Part shown: positions 1 to 10,630 of the stretch, in pieces
Layout: the number at the start of each line of letters is the position of its first letter
Numbering within the stretch: position 1 is the stretch's first letter
Source of the DNA: Crocodylus rhombifer
Taxonomy: Eukaryota > Chordata > Crocodylia > Crocodylidae
Assembly: GCA_038503035.1 (NCBI GenBank)
Contig: JAVSML010038729.1
Span: 28,070-92,069 of the forward strand
DNA length: 64,000 nt
Direction: 5' to 3'
Position numbers and translations under genes: made by a program
Notes under the pieces: model-generated
Seen by the model: the letters and a program-made list of their open reading frames with translations, nothing else
Databases searched by the model: none
Told to the model about the DNA's origin: nothing

Positions 1-504
1 AATTTCACTGCCAAAATATCTGCTTTGTTTAGCTATATACTTCTTTACCACACTGCTCTTCCCAGTTTATAAGTTGGGTGGAATTTCTGATGGCTTTGCT
101 GGCCTTTTCCTACTGGCCAACATCCCGTGTTTGTAAAGTATCCACGGTAATCTAATTCATCTAAGAATGTTTGGTTTACTGTAATTTTGTGTTTCTAGCA
201 TCATTCCGACATTGGAAAATGATTAATGTAACTGGCCAGAAGCCTGGGATGCTTTAGCATGAGAAATGCAGACTACAGAAGAAAAATATTTTTGCTTTTC
301 TTCAGTTTGGTGGTTTCTTCTCCCCCACCCCCACCTTCCACCCCCTCTCAAGTATCTGACCTTGCAATCTACTTTTGCTGTCAGTCTTTATTTGAAGAGG
401 CAGCAGCTCTACTGCATCACATGTTTTTGATAGGAAACAAAATCTCCATCCTTATGTTAACTAGCTATTTTCCCTTCAGCAGAGAGACAAACAAAATATG
501 TATG

Positions 505-1570
505 ATGAATAATGGGGCTGCATGAAATGCCACCATTTTGTTTTGAGTTCCGTTTTGAAGGGACAATGTTTCATTTGATTTCGAAGCACTGCTCTGTTTT
601 GTTGCATCAAAATTGTTGCACTGTTTCGATGCATTTCAATGTTTCACTTGTAGGCTATAATGGGGAATCATGAAAATGCCTAAAACTGTGTCATTTCTTG
701 CCTGATTTGGATGAAACTTGTAGGAATAGTAGCCCCTTCTGAGGGCATACAGTCTGCCAAGTGTCAAGGAGATAGATGCAGAGGTTTCTGTGAAACAGTA
801 TCTCAAACAGTTGAAAGGAAAACAAATATCCGTTGCCACCAGCAGCAGCCTGCTGCCATCCCCCCACACAGATCCAGGGGCCCGCACTCCTGGGAGGAGG
901 CTCCCAGATCCATGTGCAGGATGACAGCAGGTTGCTGCTGCTGCCTGGGGTCAGTGGCAGCAGCAATCTTCCTGGTGCTGGGCACAGGCTGCACCTAGTG
1001 TCGGTCGCAGGTGGCAGCAGGAGCCTCCTGTTATCTCCTGTCATCTCATGTACGGATCTGGGGACCCACACCCCTGGGAGGGCTGTGGGACTCTGCCAGA
1101 GTCCTCCTGTGGGTGTTGGCCCCCGGATCTCCATGCAGGATGAAAGGAGGCTGCTACTGCTGGCTGGGACTGGTGCTGGACACAGCCCATGCCAAGTGCC
1201 AGGAAGATTGCTGCTGCCACTGGCCTAAGCCAGCAATCACAGTGTGCTGTCATCCCACATGTAGATCTGGGGGTCAGCGCTCCATGGGAGGTCTATACCA
1301 AACTCGTCTAGGGGTGCAGGCCCCCAGATCTGTGTGTGGGATGACAGCAGGCTGCTGCTGCCAGCTGGGATCAGCACTGAAGCCAAACAAGCCCAGCTTT
1401 GAAACTCGAAACATTTAAAAAGTTTTCAAATGTTGAGTGCTTTCATTTAGCTTCAAAGCTGTTTTGAAGCCTTTTGTTTCATTTCAATTTTGCTGTTTCG
1501 AGCTCAAAACGCATCAAAACAACTTCAAAATGAAATATGTGGTGAAATTTTGCAGAACCCTAATGAACAT
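505..1570. mobile_element. hAT-like non-autonomous element 1 (TAGGGCTGTG family)
   Basis: The element proper runs from about 513 to 1562. The left end TGGGGCTGCATGAAA and the right end TTTTGCAGAACCCTA are a decayed inverted pair matching the family termini. The flanking octamers ATGAATAA (505-512) and ATGAACAT (1563-1570) agree at 6 of 8 positions, as expected for an old hAT target duplication. The subterminal 100-200 bp on both sides are rich in GTTTTGAAGC and TTTCAAAAC-like words. The interior (about 830-1390) is GC-rich and built of degenerate units in both orientations. A module at about 653-780 recurs in the element at 5.5 kb. No transposase frame is visible. This appears to be the oldest member. 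Confidence 0.62.
830..1390. repeat. degenerate tandem/inverted GC-rich units inside element 1
   Basis: Units of roughly 40-50 bp recur with the pattern CAGATC-T-GTG-GGATGACAGCAGG-TGCTGCTG. Forward copies begin near 905, 1118 and 1318. Reverse-complement copies occur near 838-880, 1036-1065 and 1247-1275. Alternating orientation makes the block able to fold on itself. Several frames across it lack stops only because the sequence is GC-rich and repetitive; they have no domain and are not called as genes. Confidence 0.6.
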
Positions 1571-2113
1571 GTAAGCAATTCATAAATCAGGTTACAAGCA
1601 GTGGCTCACTTAATCAGACCCTGTCCAAACACCAACGCAAACTGAACCTGAATCTTTTAAGGTTCTTCTCAGATTGGGTAACTTAGTCCAATTTTATCTT
1701 ATCAGCGGTATGCTGTACCTCCCGAAAACCCTACCTACTCCAAGTTGCTGATGTCCTGTAAATGAAAAGCAGTTTAAAATCTGCCAAGAGCAAGGTGAAT
1801 GTGCAACTGTGTGTGGAAGTTACAAACAGGGAATAAAAGCAACATTCTTTTTTAGGAGAAAGAAATCACCAGTCCTTTTCCTTCTTTTAGAATTAAACAT
1901 CACTGCCTGCTCTACTGCAGTTCTCCTTATAAGGAGCCTTTGGGGTCCATGAAAGCCAAGAACCACTTTTTGCCAGCTGTAGAACCCTTTGGGGTTTGAG
2001 TAAAGCCCATAAAAATGAGCCAGTTCTGTTTGTAAGTATTGCAGCAGAGGAGATGGGGTGCAGTGGCAGTCTGACATTATGGGTATTGGCAAATGTGCAG
2101 CTCCCTGCTGTAA

Positions 2114-2143
2114 CTCATGGCACTTTGCAGGAAGTGCCATGAG
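2114..2143. repeat. perfect 12-bp-stem hairpin
   Basis: CTCATGGCACTT (2114-2125) is followed by a 6-nt loop and its exact reverse complement AAGTGCCATGAG (2132-2143). Confidence 0.9.
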
Positions 2144-2158
2144 TAATGGTAATTCTCT

Positions 2159-2187
2159 GGACCCAACAGAAATTCACTGTTGGGTCC
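2159..2187. repeat. perfect 11-bp-stem hairpin
   Basis: GGACCCAACAG (2159-2169), a 7-nt loop, then CTGTTGGGTCC (2177-2187). It begins 15 bp after the preceding hairpin. Confidence 0.9.
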
Positions 2188-2355
2188 CAGGGGAATTGAG
2201 CTGGAGTTTAAAGTGGCTGTGTGTCTGCAGCCAGTCCCCTTGCCCTGTCCCTCTTCCTCCCCAGCTCTGGTGCCATCTTCAGAATAGGAGAGGGGAAGGG
2301 GGCAGAGGGAGCTTGGTCTGGAGTTTCCCCAGCCTGTATTACAGAGTGGGGTGGA

Positions 2356-2396
2356 TGGATTGGAGCCTCCATACCTCAGGAGGGGGCTCCAATCCA
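2356..2396. repeat. perfect 12-bp-stem hairpin
   Basis: TGGATTGGAGCC (2356-2367) and GGCTCCAATCCA (2385-2396) are exact reverse complements. The loop has further TCC/GGA pairing potential. Confidence 0.9.
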
Positions 2397-2550
2397 CAAA
2401 CCCCAGATGGAACTCCCTCCCCTCCCAATCTGAAGACAGCACCAGGAGCAAGGCTGTGTAAGGCCAGCCCTTCTCCTGGCACACACTAGCAGATGTTAAT
2501 GAAGGCATTCCACTTTGGAGCTCCTTCATCTGAACCAGATTTCAGACTGT

Positions 2551-4080
2551 AGCATGATCAGGCATTTTTAAACCCCCACTGTAGTCATGCACTTTTGTAC
2601 GTGTACAGCTGTACAGAGATCCAGGGGCCTGGTTGTGCAACAAACCATCACTTCTGTCAACATCCTTAGTATTATTTCATAACTGAGATTTTAAAAGCAC
2701 CAAAAAAAGCAGAAGTGTAAATGGGTATAATCATTTGCTCATAAAGAGTAACACAAGGCTAATATAGTTCTAGCTAACATTATTTGTTAGACAGTCACCA
2801 TTGTGTTTGAAGAAGAGAAGCAAGTTACCCCTGTTGAGAAATATTACTTGTTCCATTATATTGCCATATTAATCAAAGAAAATCTCTCCCTCTCAAGCTG
2901 TTCAAAAATTCTTAAAACATAAGCAATGACTTAATCCTCCAGATCCCATGAGTGTCTTAACCTTCTTCATTAGTGACTGTTGTGAGAGCTGAGAAATTAG
3001 TTCTTTTCCATACCTATAGCTTCTCTACTAACACTTCAAAGGAGAAAAATTTGTTTGGATTTTTGGAAAAATTACGCCTAGAAGAAAGTGGTCCTCAGAA
3101 TACTGTCTCATGCCATGTACCCTCATCAGCAAGTCAGATGGTAACAAGGCTCTTATCACATATCAAATCTGTATGTAAATTGAAAGAGCAAAACAACATG
3201 CGCTGTAAATATTAAATCAGTCATTCAGTTCTCTGTCCCCCCCTCCAATTCCATAAGTTTAACTACAACAGCCCAAGAAGTCCAAAGCATTGGATTATTT
3301 CCTAGATTCACACCCAGCAGTACTGATCTCCTTATACACCCATTCATGCCAGAAGATGATAAAATCTCTATGATGAAGCGCTGTAGAACGAATTGAATTG
3401 TAGACTGAGGTGCTATAGTAAGAAACCAAGAAAATCAACACTGAACAACCCTATAAAGTGACTTCCGCCCTGTACTAGGTAGAAACAAGTGATATGTGTA
3501 CTTGAAATGAGAGTTTTATATAGAGACACATTTCCCTTTCCAGAGTGATTCAGTAGATGAAGTGTAAATCTTCAAACTGAACTGTAGTGATGTCATCTCT
3601 CACTTCTAAGTACTTTAGAACAAGACCTTGGCAATGCAGGTAATGATGTTACTGTATTTTAAGTAAACTGATATTGTTTGAACAGTTTAGCATAGGCCTT
3701 CCTGCCACAAGCTAAATGGACTCACCAGCAGTTCCTCCTAAGGTTCAAAAGATATAATTTGAAACATGAGGCATATGTCAATAAATAACTGAAACACTTG
3801 CTTCTGCACTGTTTCCCCTTTATGTGAATAATCAGATGATTGCTACCTTAGCAACACTAAACAAATCAGTTGTTCTCTGCTATGATTAAAGCAGAACTAG
3901 CTCTTTATCTCACTTGCTTGTAACATGGACACATGGTTCTGTTTATAAGATGACTTCTCAGCATTCCAATATTTCAGAAGAAAAGAAAAGCACAAAGTAA
4001 TGTTCCTAACTCAGCAAAGTTTTCCCTGCTCAGAATCAGACCCAGCCTTAGGAAAAATAGTACCCTGGGTGAATCCATAG
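2551..4080. other. anonymous AT-rich sequence
   Basis: No convincing coding frame, repeat family or RNA gene was recognised. Short open frames such as the one at 2973-3215 show no domain, composition bias or splice context supporting a gene. Confidence 0.55.
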
Positions 4081-4084
4081 GTGG

Positions 4085-4223
4085 TGCAGCTCTGGTATGT
4101 ATTACTATTCAGGCAGCTAAGGGAGTTAATTGTCCATTAATGACCCATTGTTCTTTACTTTACAGGTGTTAACAGTCATCTGTCATCTCATTTAGCTGCC
4201 TAAATAGGAATACCAGAGCTGCA
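4085..4223. mobile_element. short fold-back element (MITE-like) with ~32-bp inverted ends
   Basis: The left arm (4085-4119) reads TGCAGCTCTGGTAT, then a few mismatches, then AGGCAGCTA. The right arm (4193-4223) is its reverse complement, TAGCTGCCT...ATACCAGAGCTGCA. The arms are separated by about 70 bp of AT-rich loop. Length and structure fit a MITE. No second copy was found in the window, and no target duplication could be fixed. Confidence 0.6.
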
Positions 4224-5453
4224 TCTTATGGCTCCACCCCCATCTCTGCCTGCAGAGATGCACCACACCACTGCTGCCCCCCTGACCAGGGCACCTGGGG
4301 CACCCACACCGCTCACCCCTAATGCTGGCTCTGCTCAGACTAGATAGCTCAGGCAGCTCATCCAGGTTAATAAACTCAGGTTCCATTATACTGAGGTTAC
4401 GGTGAATTCTATATTCTGGGAGTCTCTGCAGACAATGCCAAAAAATGGAAATTATGAAAGTAGCAATTGATCACTTCAATGTTGATTCAGCATCTCCCTT
4501 TCAGCAGTCCTCTACATTACTCCTTTACCTCTTACATAACTCTAGAGAGAGCAGAGAGTCACTTCATTCCACCCACTAACATACAGGTTTTATAGGATGT
4601 CTTAAGCAACAGAAGCATCTCATTTGTACACTTCAAAGCTTGGTGAATTTTACTTTAGTCATCTTGATCAATATCACACAAAAAGTATGATAGGCAGAGC
4701 TAGGGTCTTCAGGATTTTCTCCCATTAACCACCTGTTTTGCCTTTAGAAGACTAGATCTCTAAACTGTGTTCATGTCAACAGCATTCTGATTGATACAGG
4801 TAATAACTGGGAAGGTTACTTAATTTGTTTTGACAATCATTGAATATTTCTATGCAAGTTTTTGGTGAACCAAATAGCAACTGCTATCTGTTTAAGGGTG
4901 CCAAGTATATTCTTTCTTCAATAATAGTTTCTTGTTAATCTTAAATTAATGAAAACTCAAAAGTAGTAATAAGAAACCACATAGCTCTGCCAGCTCAAAG
5001 GTCTCATCTAATCTCCAATTTATTTTCAAAAAGCATCTTAAATGTAAAATGGATTAAAGAAACATAAAAATAACCTTTTTAGTAACACAAATCATTAACA
5101 GAAAGTAAGTTGATTTAAAACAAATGTAATTTAAAAGAGGCTGAGTTGCATTTGTCAAAAGCTTTGTCAAGAACTTTAGAGTGCAGAAATCACTGTTGCC
5201 TACAATAGCTGATTAAGTCAGCAAGACCCAAAAGCTGCATTCAATACACCTTAGATTTTTTTGCTATAATCCTAAAAGCGAGTATAAGGGATAATCAGCA
5301 AAACCTTAACTACAATGACTGGCAATGTTTTCTGGTGGCAAGCCAAAATGACGCAGTTTGAATCTAAGGTCAGCTAGGCGAGGACCTAACTGTTGCTACC
5401 ATTTTGCTCTGTCACCCAGCCACAGCCCAGGCAAAGCCCCCTGCCACAAAATG
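4224..5453. other. anonymous AT-rich sequence
   Basis: No gene or recognisable repeat was found. A small GC-richer patch near 4.23-4.34 kb gives a short open frame on the minus strand with no recognisable domain. Confidence 0.55.
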
Positions 5454-6294
5454 GTGCTAAATAGGGCTGTGCGAGGCTTTGAACTGTGTTTTGAATTTGG
5501 AGAAGCTTTGGACACTTCGGTGTCCAAAGCAGCATGCCTGGATCAAAGTGCTGGCTTTGTTAGGCTTTCGGAAGCTCCGAACTGCTTCAGAAAAGCTTTA
5601 GAGACGCTTCAGAGATCTAGCCATTGGGTATAATGGGGAATCAATGAAACATGTATAACTTTGTTGTTTTTTGTTTGATTTGGATTACAGTTGCAGGGGT
5701 GGTAGCCCCTGATGAGAGCAGGAAGTCTGCCAAGTTTTAAGAAGCTTGGTACAGGCATTCGGGGGAGAACTGCACCCCAAATTCTTGGAAAGCACTCATG
5801 TCACAAGTTTTGCCTGTCAGCAGTTTGAGGTGCAGTTCCCCCCCAAACCCCTGCCCTGATCTTCTTGAAACTTGGCAGGCTTTGTGGCCTCTCCAGGGGC
5901 TACCATCCCTGCAGTTTTCCCCCCCCCCCCCCCGTGTTGTAACACATAAATGTGACATGAATTTTGCTTTCAAGAATTTCAGGTGCAGTTCCTCCCAAAC
6001 CCCTGCACTAATCCTCTTGAAACTTGGCAGACTTCATGCTGTTGGCAGAGGCTACCACCCCTGCATGTTTCATCCAAAAATTGGACAAAAAACAACAAAG
6101 TTATTAATTTTTCATTGATTCCCCATTATCCCCTATGGCCAGATCTCCAAGGCGGCTCCAAAGCTTCAGAGCCACTTCAGCCAGATCGAAGCAGAAACCC
6201 GGTCCGGAGCTCCGGATTGGATTCCTGGCATCTGAAGCGGCTATATCCAAAGCTGGATCGAATAACTGCCTTTTCTCACAGGCCTAGTGCTAAA
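5454..6294. mobile_element. hAT-like non-autonomous element 2 (TAGGGCTGTG family), fold-back
   Basis: The element spans 5462-6286 (825 bp) and is flanked by perfect 8-bp direct repeats GTGCTAAA (5454-5461 and 6287-6294). The left end is TAGGGCTGTGCGAG and the right end CTCACAGGCCTA. Internally it is a large inverted repeat. The left arm (about 5629-5790) includes ATAATGGGGAATCAATGAAA, then GCAGGGGTGGTAGCC, then AAGTCTGCCAAGTTT. The right arm (about 5985-6140) carries the same words in reverse complement. A third copy of part of the arm lies at about 5826-5910. No transposase is encoded. An 8-bp duplication and TA-GGG termini fit hAT elements; the transposase donor is not in the window. Confidence 0.82.
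5920..5934. repeat. poly-C run
   Basis: An uninterrupted C tract within hAT-like element 2, likely length-unstable. Confidence 0.9.
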
Positions 6295-8265
6295 GTCCCG
6301 CACTTCTGGAGGCTAAATCCATTGATGGCCCAAGTTGGATCCCGGAGTCATAGGTTGCCATCACTTGTTAAGGGTAATTCACCAGTATATATCACTGAGA
6401 TTGACAGCAGTATTTTCTATCACTGTGTTTATGAAACAATATTTCTGTTACTTTTTATGGCTGTTACCCTCCTCTCTTATATCAATCATCATATTAGGTA
6501 GAGTAGGCTACTCTCATTGGCATGTATGCAGTATTCCTCCATGATCTAGTAGAAACAGCAAGAATTCTATCCAAGACTTTTCATATGGCCTGCCTAAAAA
6601 TGTTGTTTAAAACCCAAATAAATGTTTACAAACAAACAATAAAGCAGAATGAGCCTACTTTTACCCAACAGATTTGCTGTTTGAAAGTTTTCAGCAGAAA
6701 AAGACCCATGTTTTCTGACCAGCTCTAAATCACATTCATCTACTTTGGTTTCCCAGTACTTCACGTTACATTCATTAGTTATAAAGTGAATACAATAACT
6801 GAAAGACACCAGAAACAAGTAGAAGGAAATGTTCTCATATTCATTAAATAGTTTCAGCTCAAATCCTATTTTAAAGCGGCCAGGAGGAAAGAAGACGAAA
6901 GATTATGGACCTTATTTTCCTAGTATATGGGTGTAATGCACATGTAATTGCATTGACTTTAGTAAAAGTAATGCCTGAGCTAATTATTTTTGGCTTGAAA
7001 CAGAAAAAAATACAAATTTTTAAAATTGCAACCCCTCCCCCCCCAGTTTTGACATAAGCTAAAGGATTTATCGTTTAATAGTGTTCAAAAATTAAAATAA
7101 TATCAGAAGACAGCAAAGATAAAGGATAACACATTATTATGATTTACCTGTGGATGGATTGCCTGTACACAAATGTGTGCAGCTTTTGAAACATTTCTAC
7201 TGCAGAACTAAGTCAGAAGACAAGTCAGATACCATCATGCATGTGCCATTGAACAATAATTCTAAAAGTGTTCCTAAAAAAGCCATAAATCTTTCTACTT
7301 CAGAGAGAACAGGAAGAAATATTCTGTTGAACATAGACTTCACAAAGCTCTTGCAATGAGATGATGTGGTTTCTAGATGTCAAACTAGCTGGCATCTGTT
7401 TTGAGAAAGGAGTTAAGGAAACTATCCCAAATGTTTTCATAATCTAAATGCAGTATCTGCATTGTTAGGTGGTCCTGTTGATGGGGTTAAGCTGTGGGAA
7501 ATCTTGTAATGAATCAGCTCTACCCACATCTCTTGGTGGTCTTCCTCCTCATCAAGGGGCTGTTTCCTGTAATATGCTCGTATGGACATGCTGTGCAAGC
7601 CTTAAAATCTTATGAAATGTAGTGAGAGATGAAGACCCTCAAAATCATGCAGGAAATGCTCAATACAATGTGGAATTGGGTTTGTTGTTTTTTTTAATGG
7701 AACCCTGGACCTTGATTTGCTCAAGTTGCAGGAGTTGTTGAGCTGATAGTTTTGATGAGATGCCTAATGGAGCATAGGTTTACATTTTATTTCACAAAAA
7801 ACTAATGGCTTAACACAAACATATAGAAAAAAAGCCTTTTATGTTCAAACTTTGAATTAAGATTAAATATAAAAAGGAATCAAAGTGCATCATGATGGCC
7901 AAAATTATTCCATTGTTAATCATAGTGTGGCCAAAAAGCATTTTTCTTTTCTCGTGTTTAATAAATAATTACCTTAAAAGTAGAAAAATAAACCTGACAA
8001 ATAAAAATGTGAAAAAATTAAAAAGCAGAACCAGAACCTGGACAGAAAGTTGTTTGTTTTTTTTATTTGTTAATTTTACAGTAGATTTCATCTTGTAGAT
8101 TTAAAATATTAACTCAGATTCTTAAATAACTTTTGCAAGTAGAGATGGGGGGAAGGGGAAATCTTACCTTTTCTACTCTTGAACTGTTCTTCCAATAGCC
8201 AGTTCTACCTTAAGTATATTTATGCCAAATGCATTTGTTTACTCACATTTTTTTTTTCTGGATGG
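6295..8265. other. anonymous AT-rich sequence
   Basis: No gene or family-level repeat was recognised. Homopolymer runs occur near 7.03 kb (C) and 7.69 kb (T). Confidence 0.55.
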
Positions 8266-8400
8266 GCTAGAAACATAGGACTGGAAGGGACGTCTAGTCC
8301 AACTTCCTGCCAGAGGCAGGATCATTTCTGTTAAGACCATCTTATATGAATACAATGTCTAACCTATTGGTAAAACTACCTGGACACAACCTGGACACAA
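8266..8400 (-). mobile_element. CR1 LINE 3'-end fragment
   Basis: On the minus strand this carries the CR1 3'-UTR signature: GTTGGACTAGA, then GTCCCTTCCAGTCCTA and a TATGTTTC-like terminus (plus strand GAAACATAGGACTGGAAGGG). Upstream, the CCTGCC...GGCAGG stretch typical of CR1 3' ends is visible. It is severely 5'-truncated and diverged, so old and non-functional. Confidence 0.75.
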
Positions 8401-8592
8401 CCACAAGGCACAATACTTTAACTTGCTACAAAAGAGGGGGGCAATGGTGGCTAATGAAATATCATTAGCTTTTAATTATCTCTATGAAAAAAGAAAGTTC
8501 AAAGCATGCTTGTTGACTTGGTAAATTTTCATAATTAATTTGCAAGGTGGCTTCAGTAGAAATCCGAACCTTTCACATCTCTCTCAGAACTA

Positions 8593-8618
8593 ATTACAGG
8601 CCTTCAGAGGCCTGTAAT
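8593..8618. repeat. perfect 11-bp-stem hairpin
   Basis: ATTACAGGCCT (8593-8603), loop TCAG, AGGCCTGTAAT (8608-8618). Function unknown. Confidence 0.85.
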
Positions 8619-9696
8619 ATACAAAATATACAAACCTTCAGAGACAATGATTTACAGGTGCCTCATAAAAAATGAGGTATTCCCAGTAAACCTACACTAA
8701 GATGCGTTGTCTCACCGCAGTACACAAACTTCCAAAATCCAAGTCAATGGCATATATTAGGCCTGAAAATAGCATTTGTATTGTCTAGTATATTCCTGTG
8801 GTAGAAATAGATGAGATGTTAAAAAATACCCACCATTAAAAATGGCAAAATAACATTGTTGCATTCATTGATGACACCTTCAGTTAGTCAGCAAAACAAG
8901 ATCAGAAAATATGCTCTTAGTTTGTGAGCTTCCTTGCATCTGTTAATGAAACACAATTAGGAAGGATCTGATCTAAGAACTATTCTCCAAAGAAGCTTCA
9001 ACTCCTCACAGAGCTACAAAGTTTGAATAAAATGTTCCCATTCCTCAACTGGATATCATCTTTTCTCATGGATGCCTCAGTCTGTAATATAATCCACCTA
9101 GTAGAACTTTGCTTCTTGTGTGCCCTACAATGTTAGATATTGTCTGCTATTTTCAGTCAGGTTTTAAGTTAATGAATAGTCTCCAAATATCATGTTGTAT
9201 CTAACAAGATGTCATGACATTTCAGTGGCAAAAAAATATCCTGTATAAATTAGTGTCACCAATCATTGCTCATCTTTCATGGATCCCAAGTTCATAGCAA
9301 ACAAATAAACTACAGGCTCAGCTTACTGCTGAAGACATTTTTATTTTAGTGTCCTAAAATTTTGGCATCAGATGCACAACACTGTATAGTCCAGCACTAA
9401 AAGCCACAGTTTACATTAACCTTGCACTCAAAATATAGTTGCCCTATAAACTTTAAAATGAAGTATATTTTTTCCTCATACAACAAAACTAAGACCACAT
9501 AAAGAGAACCTAGTGTTTGATTTATAAGAGAATGCACTTATTACAAAAGTTAAGTTCTATGCATATCTACATGATTTTATCTATGCTAGTTCTAGATGTT
9601 AAGATTGTGGTTTTAAGACTTGGAAGCACCCACCAAGTGCCTAATATGGTTGGGTAGAGCAAAAAGATGCAAAAACACCCATGCAGCCAGGATGAG
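8619..9696. other. anonymous AT-rich sequence
   Basis: No gene, RNA or repeat family recognised. Confidence 0.55.
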
Positions 9697-10209
9697 TTGC
9701 TTCAAAGGGCTGTGCAAAACGGCACTGTTCCATTTCACCTTGAGTTTCGACGGTTTGAGGGAACAGCATTCTGTTTCGAATTTCATTTAGATTTAAAACA
9801 GCTGTTCCATTCCTTTGAAACAGAAAGGCTGTTTTGAATTTGTTTCAACCTTCCGCCCCCAGCATTATCTAGCACTGGGAATGAAGAGTCAACCCAGCTG
9901 TGCTGACACCCACCCCCAGAACAACCTAGCGTGGGGGGGATGGGAAGTCAACCCAGCTGGGCTGACTTCCTTACTCCTCCTGGATCTTGCACAGGTGATG
10001 GGAAGTCAGCCCAGCTGGACTGACTTCCTATTCCCAGCACTATGGTCAAAACATTTCAACTTTCAAAATGTTTCAACCAGCCTCATTTTGTTTCAAGGCT
10101 ATTTTGATGGCCTTTTTTCACTTCAATTTTGCTGTTTTGACCTCAAAATGAGTCAAAACAGTGTCAAAATGAAATGGCAAGTGAAATTTCGCACAGCCCT
10201 ACTGCTTGT
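9697..10209. mobile_element. hAT-like non-autonomous element 3 (TAGGGCTGTG family)
   Basis: The element spans about 9705-10201 (497 bp). The left end AAGGGCTGTGCAAAA pairs with the right end TTTCGCACAGCCCTA. Flanking octamers TTGCTTCA and CTGCTTGT are only 5/8 alike, so the target duplication is decayed. Both subterminal regions repeat words such as TTTTGAAAC, CAAAACAG and GTTTCAA. The interior (about 9850-10045) is GC-rich and contains tandem palindromic cassettes centred on CCCAGCTGGG. No transposase frame is present; the open frame across it is a by-product. Confidence 0.72.
9945..10035. repeat. tandem palindromic cassettes
   Basis: The unit GGAAGTCARCCCAGCTGGRC followed by TGACTTCC occurs at about 9949-9976 and again at about 10002-10030. 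Each is an imperfect palindrome around CAGCTG. A diverged unit is recognisable near 9886-9912. Related CAGCTGGG words occur in the interior of element 4 at 16.1-16.2 kb. Confidence 0.7.
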
Positions 10210-10376
10210 TTCCTGAATTAAAGGCATTTGGTGGCTTATCACAAAGAAATGTGATTAAGAATTAAGTATATGGCCTGTACCCCATCCTGTGAAAAAGAGG
10301 AATACAGGATTGAACATACTTTCTGGCCCAGCACTTCAGTGTTCTCCCATTTCGGCCTTATTCAGATATATTGCTT

Positions 10377-10630
10377 CAGTAGTGGCTTTAGGGGAGGGCA
10401 AACTGGGTGACCACCTGGGGACCCAAACTTTATAAAAATAAAAATTAATTACACTAAATATTTGTATTATCAATGTTGTATTAAGATACTTTCACTGTAG
10501 TTTCATGGATAGGGCAAAGTGAAATTGATATTGAAAATGTCTGACTTGTTTATAGGTCATCAGAATTATGCTTCTAAGGGAATCCAAATGACTCTTTCCT
10601 GGGGCCCCATCAACCCTAAGGCCACCCCTG
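10377..10630. mobile_element. possible short hAT-like MITE
   Basis: The left end CAGTAGTGGCTTTAGGGG and the reverse complement of the right end, CAGGGGTGGCCTTAGGGT, agree at 14 of 18 positions. Flanking octamers match only weakly (about 4/8), so the insertion structure is not proven. The interior is AT-rich. Confidence 0.4.

Larger units (their letters stand above)
1571..2550. other. anonymous sequence with a cluster of perfect hairpins
   Basis: No gene is seen. From about 1.9 to 2.5 kb the sequence is more GC-rich than its surroundings and contains three perfect short inverted repeats, annotated separately. It may be a degraded fold-back transposon, but no terminal repeats or target duplication could be fixed. 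Confidence 0.5.

Noticed and set aside
259..525. Open frame that could be a small secreted protein
   Set aside because: Proline run from a CCACCC-rich tract, no domain, no splice or promoter context, and it runs into hAT-like element 1.
833..1418. Overlapping long frames on both strands
   Set aside because: They lie in GC-rich repetitive transposon filler; several frames are open at once, which indicates composition rather than coding.
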